DNA from: Alternaria dauci | Lineage: Eukaryota > Ascomycota > Dothideomycetes > Pleosporales > Pleosporaceae | DNA: 64,000 bases | Direction of reading: 5' to 3' | Assembly: GCF_042100115.1 (NCBI RefSeq) | Contig: NC_091280.1 | Location: 496,001-560,000 of the forward strand | In this document: piece after piece, positions 12,706 through 23,240 of the stretch | Layout: the number at the start of each line of letters is the position of its first letter | Position numbering within the stretch: the first letter of the stretch is position 1 | Program-made: the position numbers and the translations under genes | Notes under the pieces: model-generated | Database searches by the model: none | Seen by the model: the letters and a program-made list of their open reading frames with translations, nothing else | Told to the model about the DNA's origin: nothing

Positions 12706-14585
12706 TCATCCAAGTACAACATCGATGAGCTCTCGATCGGCTGCCTCCCATGCCGCTTTGGTGACATGACCAAGAGATCTTCTGTAGGCGACACCGTTTG
12801 TCCATTCAATCCACAAGACGTTGTAAAATTCCCATGTACCGCCAAACCTACGATGCTCCGCTGGAACTTTCAAGGTATACCAGATGTCATCCACCGCTAC
12901 GTTGCCGGTCGAAATCGCAATCAGTTCAATTTTCATGTCCGTTTCGAAACATGACTTATTCAAATCTTCGGGCAAGACTGTGACACCCGAGTAAGTCCCC
13001 CTTGCGTCAATGATAAGTGTACGTGATACGCCGATCTCGTATCCAGACTTTGAACTAGCTAAGTAGAAGTAAGCGTGCTCAGTGCTGCATGTGATTCGAT
13101 TCGAAATAGGCATCAATAACGTTTTCTCTGAGCACGACGAATCCACGAGTGGAATTGGGAACAGAAATTCCAGCCTAGGGTTATCTGCTGTAATGTAAAC
13201 ATTCTTCGCCTGCATATCAGAGCGGCCAGTATAAGATTTAACTCGGCTCCATCCGGAAAGTGGGGTGCTTTGGCCATCTTGTGCGAAATGCTTGTACTTG
13301 TGATATTCGTTCGCGATCGCAATCTGTGCGCCTCCCACGCCGGTGAAATACCATTGGACGAGTGGAGAAATGACAAGCGTTGAGAGTTTCGTGTTGTGCA
13401 ATATTCCCTCAAAAGCAGATTTCCAGTGCAGAGCAAACAGTTCTCCGTGCCAGCTCATCCAGGACCAGCTCGGCGGTCGATTACCCTCCCCGTGGGTCGC
13501 GTGCCACGTTCTTTTTGACGCAACTCCAAAGTGATTCCACAAAAGCGCGATGTCGAAGAACAGTACAGAGATTCCGTATAGTATGCCACCAAGGAACGAC
13601 TTTTCAAGTAGGGTGGCAGCACCTGCAAATGCTATAACGACATCGGAATCGTAAGTGAAATCTCTCGATGAATATAACTCGCAGAGTTTTCGGTAACGGC
13701 GGAAGTCTGGGCAAATTTCCTGGTAGCTTCTGCTAAACGATCGGTTGTCCATGACTTTGTAAAGCGATCTGTGAGATCGTGTTGTTACAGCAGGGTGCCA
13801 ATCATACCACCATGTTTGTTGGCACACCCAAAATAAGGATTTAGGGCATCTGTCACCGTATTCACTCCGCTCTTCGAAGAAAGTTAACATACGCTGCGCA
13901 AATACTCTCTCTTGGAAAGTCCTAAGACACAGCACGTGAACCATTAGTTTATAAATTTCCAATTCTGGCTTATAATATATGCCACTTACCACGCTCGACG
14001 ATTCCACGGGCTGTAAACGTCCATGAAGAGCATTGAGTTATCCTCAGCTTCTTCTTCATTCAGGGGAATTTCGTTTAACATTTGATCGACATCGTCAACT
14101 AGACCAAAGTCCGCTGCATCACCTGTGGCAGCAACAAGTGTTATGTACGAATTCGCATACATTTCGGCCATGTGCTTGATTTGAGAATGCTTGTGTTCGT
14201 AGTCGTCTTGTAGAATCGATAGCTGATCTATCCAGATGTATCGCTCTCCAAGCGACCGCGTGACGTCTATCGCTTGTCGTATCGTCTTGGGCAAGACCAC
14301 CTTGTCTCTGGTAAGACTTCCAGGCTGCCTGAGTCGCTCGATGTTTGCCGTGGTTGCCTGGATTGTTTGCACCCCACCCCACACGTAGCTCAGTGTGAGA
14401 TAACGAGCGGCCATATCGCCTTTGACGATGCATTCGTTCACAACGTCGATGACCCACATAGGCCATATACCTGTGTCGGCTTTTGGTATATAACATTGAG
14501 AACCGTGGTGCTTGTCGCATGCCTTAATCCACCTCTTCATCATATCAAGCCGCGTGTCCGTCGCTTTCGTCATCCAATATGCCAT
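12706..14585 (-). CDS. HET-domain protein (heterokaryon incompatibility type)
   Basis: Two exons, 14585-13990 and 13921-12706, encode about 603 residues from the ATG giving MAYWMTK. The three conserved HET blocks are present: YLTLSYVWGG; GERYIWIDQLSILQDD; and MAEMYANSYITLVAATG. The intron interrupts the NRRAW-TFQERV motif and splices cleanly (TG|G, W). The C-terminal half is the usual variable region, with WSWMSW seen in many HET proteins. HET domains trigger cell death on non-self recognition in several fungi. The reading frame just upstream (ending near 14540) continues the typical pre-HET sequence in a different frame and runs into a stop, which suggests a one-base frameshift; see findings. 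The gene could therefore be N-terminally truncated or non-functional. Confidence 0.85.
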
Positions 14586-15200
14586 GTTCGTCGGCAGTCC
14601 GATCCAAGTTATCTGCGCTTATAGTATCTCCTAGAGACATACTACAGAGTCTGGTGTACCGTGTTGCAAGCTGGAAGAGGACGATGTGAGCGAAGTAATC
14701 GCATCTTATGAGCAAGAAGGCTGAGCTTTGCTCACTTGGCTGCGCCACCACCTCGCGTACCCCGCGCTCAGCCTACTGCCTTCACAAGACTGCCTGTATG
14801 CCTAGAGCAATTGACGCTTTCGCGTTCTCAAGCGGTTCTACATTATTGTCTTATATAACGAACTCTACCTGCACTTGCTTTGTTAGTGACGTTCTTCGTA
14901 ACGACGAGATGCTGATCTTATTACTAGCTCTCCCCTTAAGGTGGCCATGCTTGGGTGATCTTGGTTGAGGTTTTGGTAGGAGTCGAGTGCAGGTCGGAGG
15001 ATGGCGCGATACCGGAGCTAATCGCGACAAACAGCGATGACGTCACCTTCTAACACTAGCTTTCCGCTCTAGGGAGCTCATATCTAGTCACATCACAAGT
15101 TCTCGATGCTAAAGATTCTCTCATGCATCTACTGGACGCGTCTGCTTCCCTTCGAGCTGCTCTTGCATTAATTGGTGGTGGTCCGGCCGGTGTTTGAAAC

Positions 15201-15224
15201 ATGGCGGTTGGACAGACCCGCCAT
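15201..15224. promoter_or_regulatory. Palindrome with CGG-N10-CCG spacing
   Basis: ATGGCGG (15201-15207) and CCGCCAT (15218-15224) form a perfect 7-bp inverted repeat, giving CGG and CCG triplets separated by exactly 10 nt. This geometry is that of sites bound by Put3-like Zn2Cys6 dimers in yeast. It lies about 0.8 kb upstream of the acetylxylan esterase start. Function here is inference. Confidence 0.3.
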
Positions 15225-15950
15225 ATAATTGTTTCATTATTAGGAGAGCTCTCTATCGCTTCGTTCGACCAGTCCGCCTTCGAGTCGCACTAGAGCGACA
15301 TTGTCTGCTTCCGACACCGTCGAGTCAATGTATGAGCATTGAGAGGGCTCCGGAGGGGCGGTGAGAGCTACGTAACCTCCCGGCGCTATCGATTCTCTTG
15401 ACTCTATACTTGACCTACGCATTTTTCACGCACATCCGGAAGCTATGCTTGGTCCATCATCAAGTACAGTATTTTGACGCTGAGGCTCACAAAAACAAGC
15501 ATTTTACCCCGGATTGTTAACCATCAAACCCAAGCTTTTTCGACAACTCCCATTTAGCCAGGACGGCTCGGCTCCACACCGGTACATCATCTGACCATGC
15601 AGCCGCTACGCCACCCCTCTATCCGTCGCGCGATGTGCCGAAGGTCCTATACGTCGTAGCCCTCTATTTGCTCGACTGGTCGCTTTCTTCCCGAAGACAC
15701 TAGTATCCATATGTTCCCCAGACGGCCGAGGCTTGGTCCTGCATGAAACAGACGTGGGCTACGGCAAAAATCCCTGTCCGATCTTCATCACAGGACTGCT
15801 CAGATAAATTGCGACGACGGATGAAAGGACCATCTGTGCACCAGGACAAAGCAAAGCACTATTTCGTACCCCACCGATAGAGCATGATGTATAGACGAAG
15901 CGATTGATTCTGCCTAAAGGACAACTACAGTGGAGATATGAAACTCTCTT

Positions 15951-15956
15951 TATAAA
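15951..15956 (+). promoter_or_regulatory. TATA box of the acetylxylan esterase gene
   Basis: TATAAA lies 91 bp before the ATG at 16047, a normal spacing for an inducible fungal secreted-enzyme gene. Confidence 0.6.
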
Positions 15957-16046
15957 CACATTGCCCGCTGCCCAGGCTTGATCACCACACTTCCTTGACA
16001 TCCCAACTCAATCCGAAGCACAGTATCCACTTTCTCCAACGACAAC

Positions 16047-16836
16047 ATGAAGTTCTCCGCAGCAGCAGCTCTCTTTGTTGGTCTCGCCGCCGCCGGCCCT
16101 GTTGAGCTCGCTGAGCGCCAGAGCTGCCCCAAGGTCTACATCTTCGGAGCTCGCGAGACCACTGTACCCCAAAGCAATGGCTACGGCACTGCTTCTGGGC
16201 TTGTAAACTCGGTCAAGTCCGCATTCCCTGGCGCGGGCTCAGAAGCCATCGTGTACCCAGCTTGCGGTGGAGGCTCGTCCTGCGGAGGCGTGTCCTACGA
16301 CAACTCCGCCTCACAAGGAACCGCAGCTGTTGTCAAGGCCGTTACTGCCTACAACCAGAAGTGCCCTAGCACCCAGATCGTCCTTATCGGATACTCTCAG
16401 GTACGAATGATAGCACGAACTCTAAGAATGCCGAATACTGACGGTTCGTAGGGAGGTCAAATCATGGACAACGCTCTCTGCGGCGGTGCCGGTGCCACTT
16501 TGACCGGCAACGCTCTCGCGGCCGTTAAGGCGGCAATCTTCATGGGCGACCCACACAACCGCAACGGTCTTCCGTACAACGTTGGTACCTGCAAGGCCCA
16601 AGGCGTAAGTCCACTAGATACTCAACTCTTGGTACTCTTACTGATCAACGCTTCAGTTCGCCGCCCGCCCTGCTGGATTTACTTGCGCGCCTGCCAGCAC
16701 CAGCATCATCCAGAGCTACTGCGATTCTCAGGACCCATACTGCTGCAACGGAAATGACGCCAATCACCACCAGCAGTACGTCAACATCTATGGCAATCAG
16801 GCTCTCACCTTTATCAAGAGCAAGCTCACTGCTTAA
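16047..16836 (+). CDS. Secreted acetylxylan esterase, CE5 (cutinase superfamily)
   Basis: Three exons (16047-16400, 16452-16604, 16657-16836) give 228 residues. A signal peptide (MKFSAAAALFVGLAAAG) is followed by a short propeptide ending near AERQ. The alpha/beta-hydrolase nucleophile is Ser117 in GYSQGG, split by the first intron directly after Gln. The acid and base are probably Asp195 (in the DPYCC motif) and His207. Multiple Cys residues (SCPK, CGGGSSCGG, CGG, SYCDSQDPYCC) fit the disulfide pattern of acetylxylan esterase II rather than classical cutinase. The enzyme removes acetyl groups from xylan outside the cell. A TATA box precedes the gene. It ends 382 bp from the convergent FAD oxidase gene. 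Confidence 0.92.
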
Positions 16837-17218
16837 ACGCATCTTTGGCACGGAGGGGGGAAACAAAAGCTGGCGAGCATCTGTCGCAGATGCCAAACTT
16901 CGATGTAAATATGAATCAAATGAACATGTATATGCCCTAAAGTTCTGAACCACTTGCTTCGCCTCACTCTTTGGGTACCCATGTGGTATCTAGCATGCAC
17001 CGGTCGACGTCAAGTTCTGTTTCTCGCAAGAGTTTGCGGAATACGTTGAAAAGAATTCAGTGTCGAATTCTTCGAATAATGGAAGGGGAAGCAGCTTAAC
17101 AGGGAGCAATCATCGTTCATAGTATCCACTATGTAAAAGATAAGAAACACCCACCCAGACGCCTTGCAAATATGCAACAACAGCTCATTAGTCTCGTCAT
17201 ATATCTTCATAACACATC
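16837..17218. other. Convergent 3' region
   Basis: This gap lies between the stop codons of two convergent genes and must hold both polyadenylation regions. I see no coding sequence. Confidence 0.5.
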
Positions 17219-18590
17219 TTACAACTTGGCCTTTGGCCACTGGTCCAACAAATCCACCATCTCGAAGCGCGGCCAGTCAGGGTTGAGGCTAGGCGCCGGC
17301 CTCTCGCGATCCCACGCCCACTTCTCCTTGAGCTCTGGTTCTAGCTCGTCTTCCAGCATCTGTATGACGTACTTGCCAAGAACGGGGAAGAACTTGTAGC
17401 CATGGAAGGAGCCGCATGTTGCGACAAAGAGACCCTTGGCGGCGGCGTGAGGCGAAATGATGAAATCGGATGAAGTTGTGAATGCATCCCTGAATTTTGT
17501 TAGTACTGATGAGGTAGTGGTGCGTGAATATGAAAACTTACCAGCAGATACGGTGCTTTTCCATCTTCCAGTTTGCGCCCTTCTTGCCGTAGAACACATC
17601 GTTGGCGTGGGAAATGTCCAACTTCAATGGACCAGGGACATCCCACTGGTTGTAGTCCTTTCCAGATGGTGGCGCAGAGACGAAGCGACCAGGAAGTACT
17701 TCATGTGTGTTCTTGAAGATCTTCTCTCCCCACCACTTGAGCTCGCGGTCCTTGGTTGGCGGTAAGCTGCCAATGAAAGGTCCGTATGCAGCAGTGTAGC
17801 CCTGGACACCAACGGGCATGTCCTTGAACTTCTCATACGACTTCTCGTCAAGAGTCGTCATACCCGTCGTGATACCACCAGCAACAATTCTTGATCCAGC
17901 ACGGAGGTCTGAATTCCCGCTTTTCTTAGCAGCCTGCTCGAGAAGCTTGGCGGTGTAGGCACCGGTTGACAGGATGGTGTGCGAAGCTTTGATGGTGTTG
18001 CCTTGCTCGGTGTTGACACCTGTGCAGCGGCCGGTGCTGTCAAAGTCCAGGCTTTCGACCTTCTCGGTGATGTACTTGACGCCCTTTGCAATCGACCACT
18101 TGGTAACTGCTCTTAGCGCATCGCCAGCCTGTGCCCAACCGCTTGTCTTGTTGACTAGAACACTCTTGGCTCCATCGTAGTTCGCATCCTCGAAAAGTCC
18201 ACCGAACAACTTCTTAGCCTCCTCAATGGTGACAGATTGCAGGTCTGCCTGGCGTCCAAGCTTCTTGTAGTTGTCGATGACTTCTTGTGCGTAATCCGAA
18301 CGGCAAACCCAGAAGATACCAGTCTCGTGAAAGTATGGTTGCCACAATGGGTCCTCCTTGAAAACATCTTGAGCCTCAAGAGCGAGTCTGCAGTAGATGA
18401 CATCGTCATAGTCGGCGCGCACAACCTTATTCCAGTCCCATGACGCTGCTACGCGGTTATCGGCGTCCCAAGCATCTTGATCAACGACTGTGACCTGTCG
18501 GTCCGGGTACTTCTTGATAAGGTGATACGCAGTTGAAATTCCGAAGACGCCGGCGCCAACGACGAGGTATGAGGGTTTGCTCGCTGCCAT
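17219..18590 (-). CDS. FAD-dependent amine oxidase (fructosyl-amine/sarcosine/saccharopine oxidase type), peroxisomal
   Basis: Two exons, 18590-17542 and 17489-17219, encode 439 residues. The dinucleotide-binding motif VVGAGVFGISTAYHL lies at the N-terminus. The DAO-family fold continues through ASWDWNKVVRADYDD and the GYTAAYGPFIGSLPPT region. The C-terminal segment CGSFHGYKFFPVLG contains the Cys that carries covalent FAD in fructosyl-amine and monomeric sarcosine oxidases. The protein ends in -AKL, a type-1 peroxisomal signal, as expected for an H2O2-producing oxidase. A TATA box about 92 bp upstream favours this ATG over an in-frame one at 18626. The exact substrate (N-methyl amino acid, fructosyl amino acid or saccharopine) cannot be fixed by reading. 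Confidence 0.88.
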
Positions 18591-19729
18591 GTTGTTCAGG
18601 ATAACGGGTTTGTCGTCGCAGAGCATGAAGTTGAGAGAGTTTTGATGCAGCGATAAATGGCCATGACCATCGCACTGCGTATTTATATCATCATGTTGGC
18701 TGCATCTATCACTTGCATTGCCATACGGCTAAGGGAAATAGTGGGCCGTTCTCGGCCACATCGTTATGGTCGTTGTAGACTAGGCGCGGGGCATTCGTGG
18801 AGGTTGTTTCCTCATCGAGCAAGACTTTGCGACGGGCAAGCTCGCTCGCCTTTCCGATACCCTCTCCGCCGGCTGCCATGGCTCCAATTGGACATGACAA
18901 GTGATTTATCGACCGCCTATCTGCTGATATCGACGTCTGAAGCGTCGCGCACCCGTCACCGACGGTTCCGACTATCGTGACCGCTTCAACTGTCGCCGCT
19001 TCTAAGCGAGCTACGGGCGGTAGCCCGCTAACCGGATTTGGCCATGCAGCGCGATGTGTGAACTTGAGAGTGGATGGATATCACGTCGAGTTGTGCAACA
19101 ATATGCAATAGTTGCGGACATAGATATCGAGGTGTCAATTTCGTAGCTTGCATAGATGAACTCGAAGTGCAAATGTAGCAGTTTTGCGACGCTACATCAA
19201 GCGTAAAAGACGCACCACGAGCCAGTGCCAACTCTTAAAGCCCCATGGTCACGGTGATACTGTTCATAACGTTATTGGGAGGCATTTAAATTACTTGGAA
19301 GTTCAAAACTATAAGAAAGGTGATGCAGGCGGTATGTGGTTTTGCGATCTAAGCGGTACCCTTGATACTATCATTTCTGCATGAACTGCGGGAGACTCAA
19401 GCCTACATGCAAGGTACACTCCCAGCCGCTATGTACATAACCAGTGATATACATGAACTGATCTTAGAGACCCAGGAGCTGTGGATAATCATGCAAGTAA
19501 CGAGGGGCCTCAGCGTATCGGAGACATGTGAGCCACCCACAGCGAGGACAGGGCCTCCGGTACATCCGCTAGAGCATTGAAAAGAAGCTTTTTGACGCAC
19601 TAGATGCATACGCCAGAGCAGAATCGATGTAGTGCCAGCAGACTAGAGCTGATCGCGTAGACCAAGGGCCCTGCAGCAAGACGCCTCAGGTTCCAATCGC
19701 GTAAGCACGTCACCTGAACCTAACCAGCC
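18591..19729. other. Intergenic region, FAD oxidase promoter and 3' end of the GHKL gene
   Basis: Apart from the TATA box there is nothing I can support. Short open frames on both strands show no recognisable protein sequence. Confidence 0.45.
18682..18687 (-). promoter_or_regulatory. TATA box of the FAD oxidase gene
   Basis: TATAAA on the minus strand, about 92 bp upstream of the chosen ATG (18590) and only about 56 bp from the alternative ATG at 18626. Confidence 0.5.
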
Positions 19730-22649
19730 TCAGCAGGACGGTGGTCCAAATGCTATCTCCGAAGAAACATCTTCCTCGCTTTCCAGTCCTGAGTCAGACA
19801 TGCCGCATCCGACAGTTCTCCGCGGGATGACTGTCGCACTGGATCGTGACTTCTTCGCATCAACACGGTCGTCGGCTCCAGAATGCATCCTCTTATGACC
19901 TGATTTCCCCACGATGACTTTTGGCTTCAAAACGAATACCTTCTGATCTGGTTGGTCGCGAGCGCGGTAGAAGTCATGGCTTCCAGGGAAGCTACCACCC
20001 CAGTCGAGCGATTTGTGCTCGACCTCAGTGCCGATAACTTGCAGAAAGTCAGCTTCGAGAGATTTTATTCCACTTCAGGATCTGCTTACCATAAGTTTCT
20101 TTCTTAGGCCATGTTGTCAAGTCCGCCTGTGTCGACTTGCTGCATATCTGTTGAAGGTTCGAGCTCCGCGGCGCTGGCGGAGGACTGCTACTTGGTTTCC
20201 TATAGAGGGAGTTGTTATCTTCCGTCTCATCGTCACTGTTACTGATATTGAGAGGTCCGAAGCTCGCATCACCGACACACCGTGCGCTTATACCTAAAGT
20301 GGTCTCTATAAGAGCGGCCATGTCAGTAAGACATTGTTTAGATACTATGGCAGCGGAACGAAAAGACTCACGCGATATAGGCCCAACACCTGCTTCAGGG
20401 GTTCGTAGATCAACGGCATCTTCGCCAAGAGGCTTCGCGTTTTCCGGGTATACAGCAACGAAAGCCCCATCAACGTCCCTGAAAATTGCAGGACAATAGG
20501 CGGTGTTGGCTTCAAGATCTGAGAAAGTGACGCCATCGCTGAAAGCTTGCGATCTCTGATATGGGCAGGAGCAATGCACTCCTGTTCGCTGTTAGTTTAC
20601 CGACAATACCCGATAAGATTAAGGTACTTGCCCTGCTGGTGTAGCTGATGTTCCTTCATTTGCGAACATGTCTCACAATGTAAAATGACCTTGACTGGGG
20701 CGTCTTTGTGCATGTATGAGTCTGCAGACTCTCAGGTGATCAGAAGCTCACCTTTCTTCTGTGTCGGGTTGCACTCAACCGACCTGGGCATCTGCGACAA
20801 GCGAGTCATTGCCATACTCTTGAGCCAGTGCTCTTTTGTTGAAACTTGAGGATAGTTACCAGTGGCCGTGAGCTGGGAGATTATGATGTTCCAGAGCTGC
20901 AGAACCGCATGATCGCAAGTGAAAGGTCCCGATTCTGCTGGCTGGTTCTCTTCACAGAAGGTCTGGTCATGTGCGCCTTCCCAGGATAGCCACTTGCTGT
21001 GGATACTCCATTCTGTTGTAAAGCAGGCATAGATGTCCAAGTGCTCGCCGTCAACAAATTTGAGTTTCATATCCTTGGTTAACGGAGACGACATCAGAAG
21101 ACATTCCAGCATCTTGGACACGTGTTTCGCAAAGCTGTTACTGGGTATATCCACAGGTGTTGCAGACTTGAAACGGCGGAAGAGCTCATCTCTAGGTGTG
21201 CTGCAAAGATAGTACGATTTCAAAATTCTCCATAAGTCGGGATGGATCGAAACGGGATTCTTGCGCAGACTCTGCTTGATGATATGGGCATCCTGGGACG
21301 TAAGTTAGTCAAGTATGCTTCATTGAATCTCATGCACTCACATCTTTATCTTTGCCGGCGGGGTAATAGAACGCTGTCCGTCCTTCAGCATCCTTGTTGA
21401 GCGTCAACATTTTCGCCCAGACTTTCCTGGCGATATCACCAGGCATTAGCTCGTCTGCTCTTCCGTGTTTTTGCATCGATACGTCGCCCTTATTGTTGAT
21501 GGATTTCAAAAGCAAACTGGTGTAATGCGACACGAGTTCAGAGTCGTCTGACGTATCATCTTGTATGGCAGCTGACCAGATGGCGGAGATAGATTCACTC
21601 TCTTCCGCTGCGAAAGAAAGCGCCTCTCGATCGGAGTTAGTGCTCCCTTGAACGAAGTTATATCCGCACGTGTAATTGTCTCTGGTTGTCCCGCCGCCTG
21701 GCAGCAGAAGACCACGTAGGTACATGTGTGCTCGGTAACGTTTATCTCGGATGAGGTCGCCATAGACGGTACGAACGATGTTTTTTGGCGGATTGATGTC
21801 GATAGTGACGGTGATCCAACTCCTGAAGTCGTCAATATGGAGACGTTGGGTCTTTCCCTTGAATCCCATGATGTTGCGAGTTTTTCCGGGGGCGGCAATG
21901 ACCAGACAAACGTCCTCCCAGGGATGAGCAACATGAGTCCTCGGCTGATCCTTGGCCTTCCTCTTCTTGGTTTCCAAGCTCTTCGTGTTGATGCGACTGA
22001 GCGAGCAGGCTAAGCTACCTTTCCGGTACAGAAATCTCCACTTGAACCCACCACTTTCATAACAAACGTTATAGTTGCTGCGTCGGTAAACGAGGGCCGA
22101 AATTTTCATACCATCGCCGTGCTGTCCGGTCTGTTCCTTATCGCTGGCCTTGGTCGTTGATCCAGTACCCAAGTCACGATACTTGAGAGTAGCTTTGAAG
22201 TTTACAATCTTGAGACCTCCTACGCAGTATCCGTCCGTGTCGGACTTGAAATGGATGAAGCCAAGAAGCTCGCTAGTGTCTGGATGACGTGCATCAATGA
22301 TGATGGATCCTTTCTTGCCGTTGAGGTTTTCGGTATACGTGGGACGAAATTGGGACTGATCGAGGCTGAAGGATCTCGAAATGCCGTCTCTCCTATAGTT
22401 GCTCAGGGGGTGATATGTCAAGACAGCCAATGGATACACTCACCAGTTCTGATACAACTCGCGGAAGGCTTCCTTGCAAGTCCACGTCGGTCTATATCCA
22501 TCCACAATATTGAGGTCCTTAGTAACACGGTCGATGCAAGTAAGTTCAGTATTCAGGTCGACGTGGGAATCGTCACTATCAGAGGAGGAACAGAGGCCGA
22601 CGATATCTCCGTCCACTTCCCGTAGATCTTGTGTGCCGCCGAGAGACAT
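19730..22649 (-). CDS. GHKL (Bergerat-fold) ATPase-like protein with Cys/His-rich segment, uncharacterised
   Basis: Seven exons (22649-22444, 22392-21342, 21292-20752, 20721-20632, 20581-20372, 20305-20090, 20037-19730) join with every phase consistent, giving 873 residues. The N-terminus has a GHKL-type N-box FRELYQNWRDG (Glu64, Asn68), restored only by splicing intron 1. A glycine-rich loop QHGDGMKISALV follows at 159-170, then a beta-rich stretch with a WRF motif, like MORC/Hsp90-class ATP lids. The middle region is a conserved-looking helical domain. Exon 4 and the exon 4-5 join give a Cys/His cluster (HCETC ... HQLHQQG-VHCSC) that could bind zinc. The tail is acidic and Ser-rich with a Lys/Arg patch (KKSR), suggesting a nuclear location. 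Intron 4 appears to use a GC donor. Function is unknown; the ATPase call rests on motifs only. Confidence 0.75.
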
Positions 22650-23240
22650 AGTGTGCCGCGGGGAGAAGGCGTGACGCAGGATGCTCAGGTTGCTTTGGTA
22701 TCCGACCAAGACGGCCAAAAGTAAAAAAGCGAGATGTTAGAAAAATACGGTGGATAAGTAAGGGATTACCAACATATATGAGGAGGGCGTTGCTTGAGCG
22801 ACGCTCGTTATCTGCAGCACGGCTGTTTGAGCGTGTCTGCATGTTACACAGCAGCACGCGTACTACCTATCAGTAGGACGCGTAAACAATGAATGTAAGC
22901 CAACACTAGGATCAAATTTTCTTCGGAAAACAGGTCTATTCGACTTGGCGTCTTCGTACGAAAACTTTCTGATGATAACCACAGTAATCACACGATGTTG
23001 TAAAATGCGCTTCCTGACTCTCGGCGGATGGGCGAATGCGATCACACTAACTACAAAGAGAACGTCCTAGTGGAGAGCTTTCCTCAGGTATTCGCCCCGT
23101 GGAGTGCTTTAAAAGTCGTGATTGGTCTCCCATTCATTTCTATGCGCCAAGACGCACCAAATGCACGCTACATGCAGATGCACGCTACATGAATCCGATC
23201 TGTCGTTTCCCGGTCCCAACTACGACAACAAAGCGCAGTC
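22650..23240. other. Upstream region of the GHKL gene and 3' end of the GH3 gene
   Basis: The 591-bp gap separates two minus-strand genes. No coding sequence or clear promoter element was seen. Confidence 0.45.

Larger units (their letters stand above)
14586..16046. other. Intergenic region upstream of the esterase and HET genes
   Basis: This 1.46-kb gap separates two divergent genes. The first 150 bp hold the out-of-frame continuation of the HET N-terminus. A CGG-N10-CCG palindrome lies at 15205-15220 and a TATA box at 15951-15956. I see no coding sequence in the rest. Confidence 0.5.

Noticed and set aside
12660..12790. Alternative 3' intron and longer C-terminus for the coiled-coil protein
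   Set aside because: A GTATGC donor exists, but the simple end KARVCSGVS fits the gene, and the alternative would run over the convergent HET gene's stop codon.
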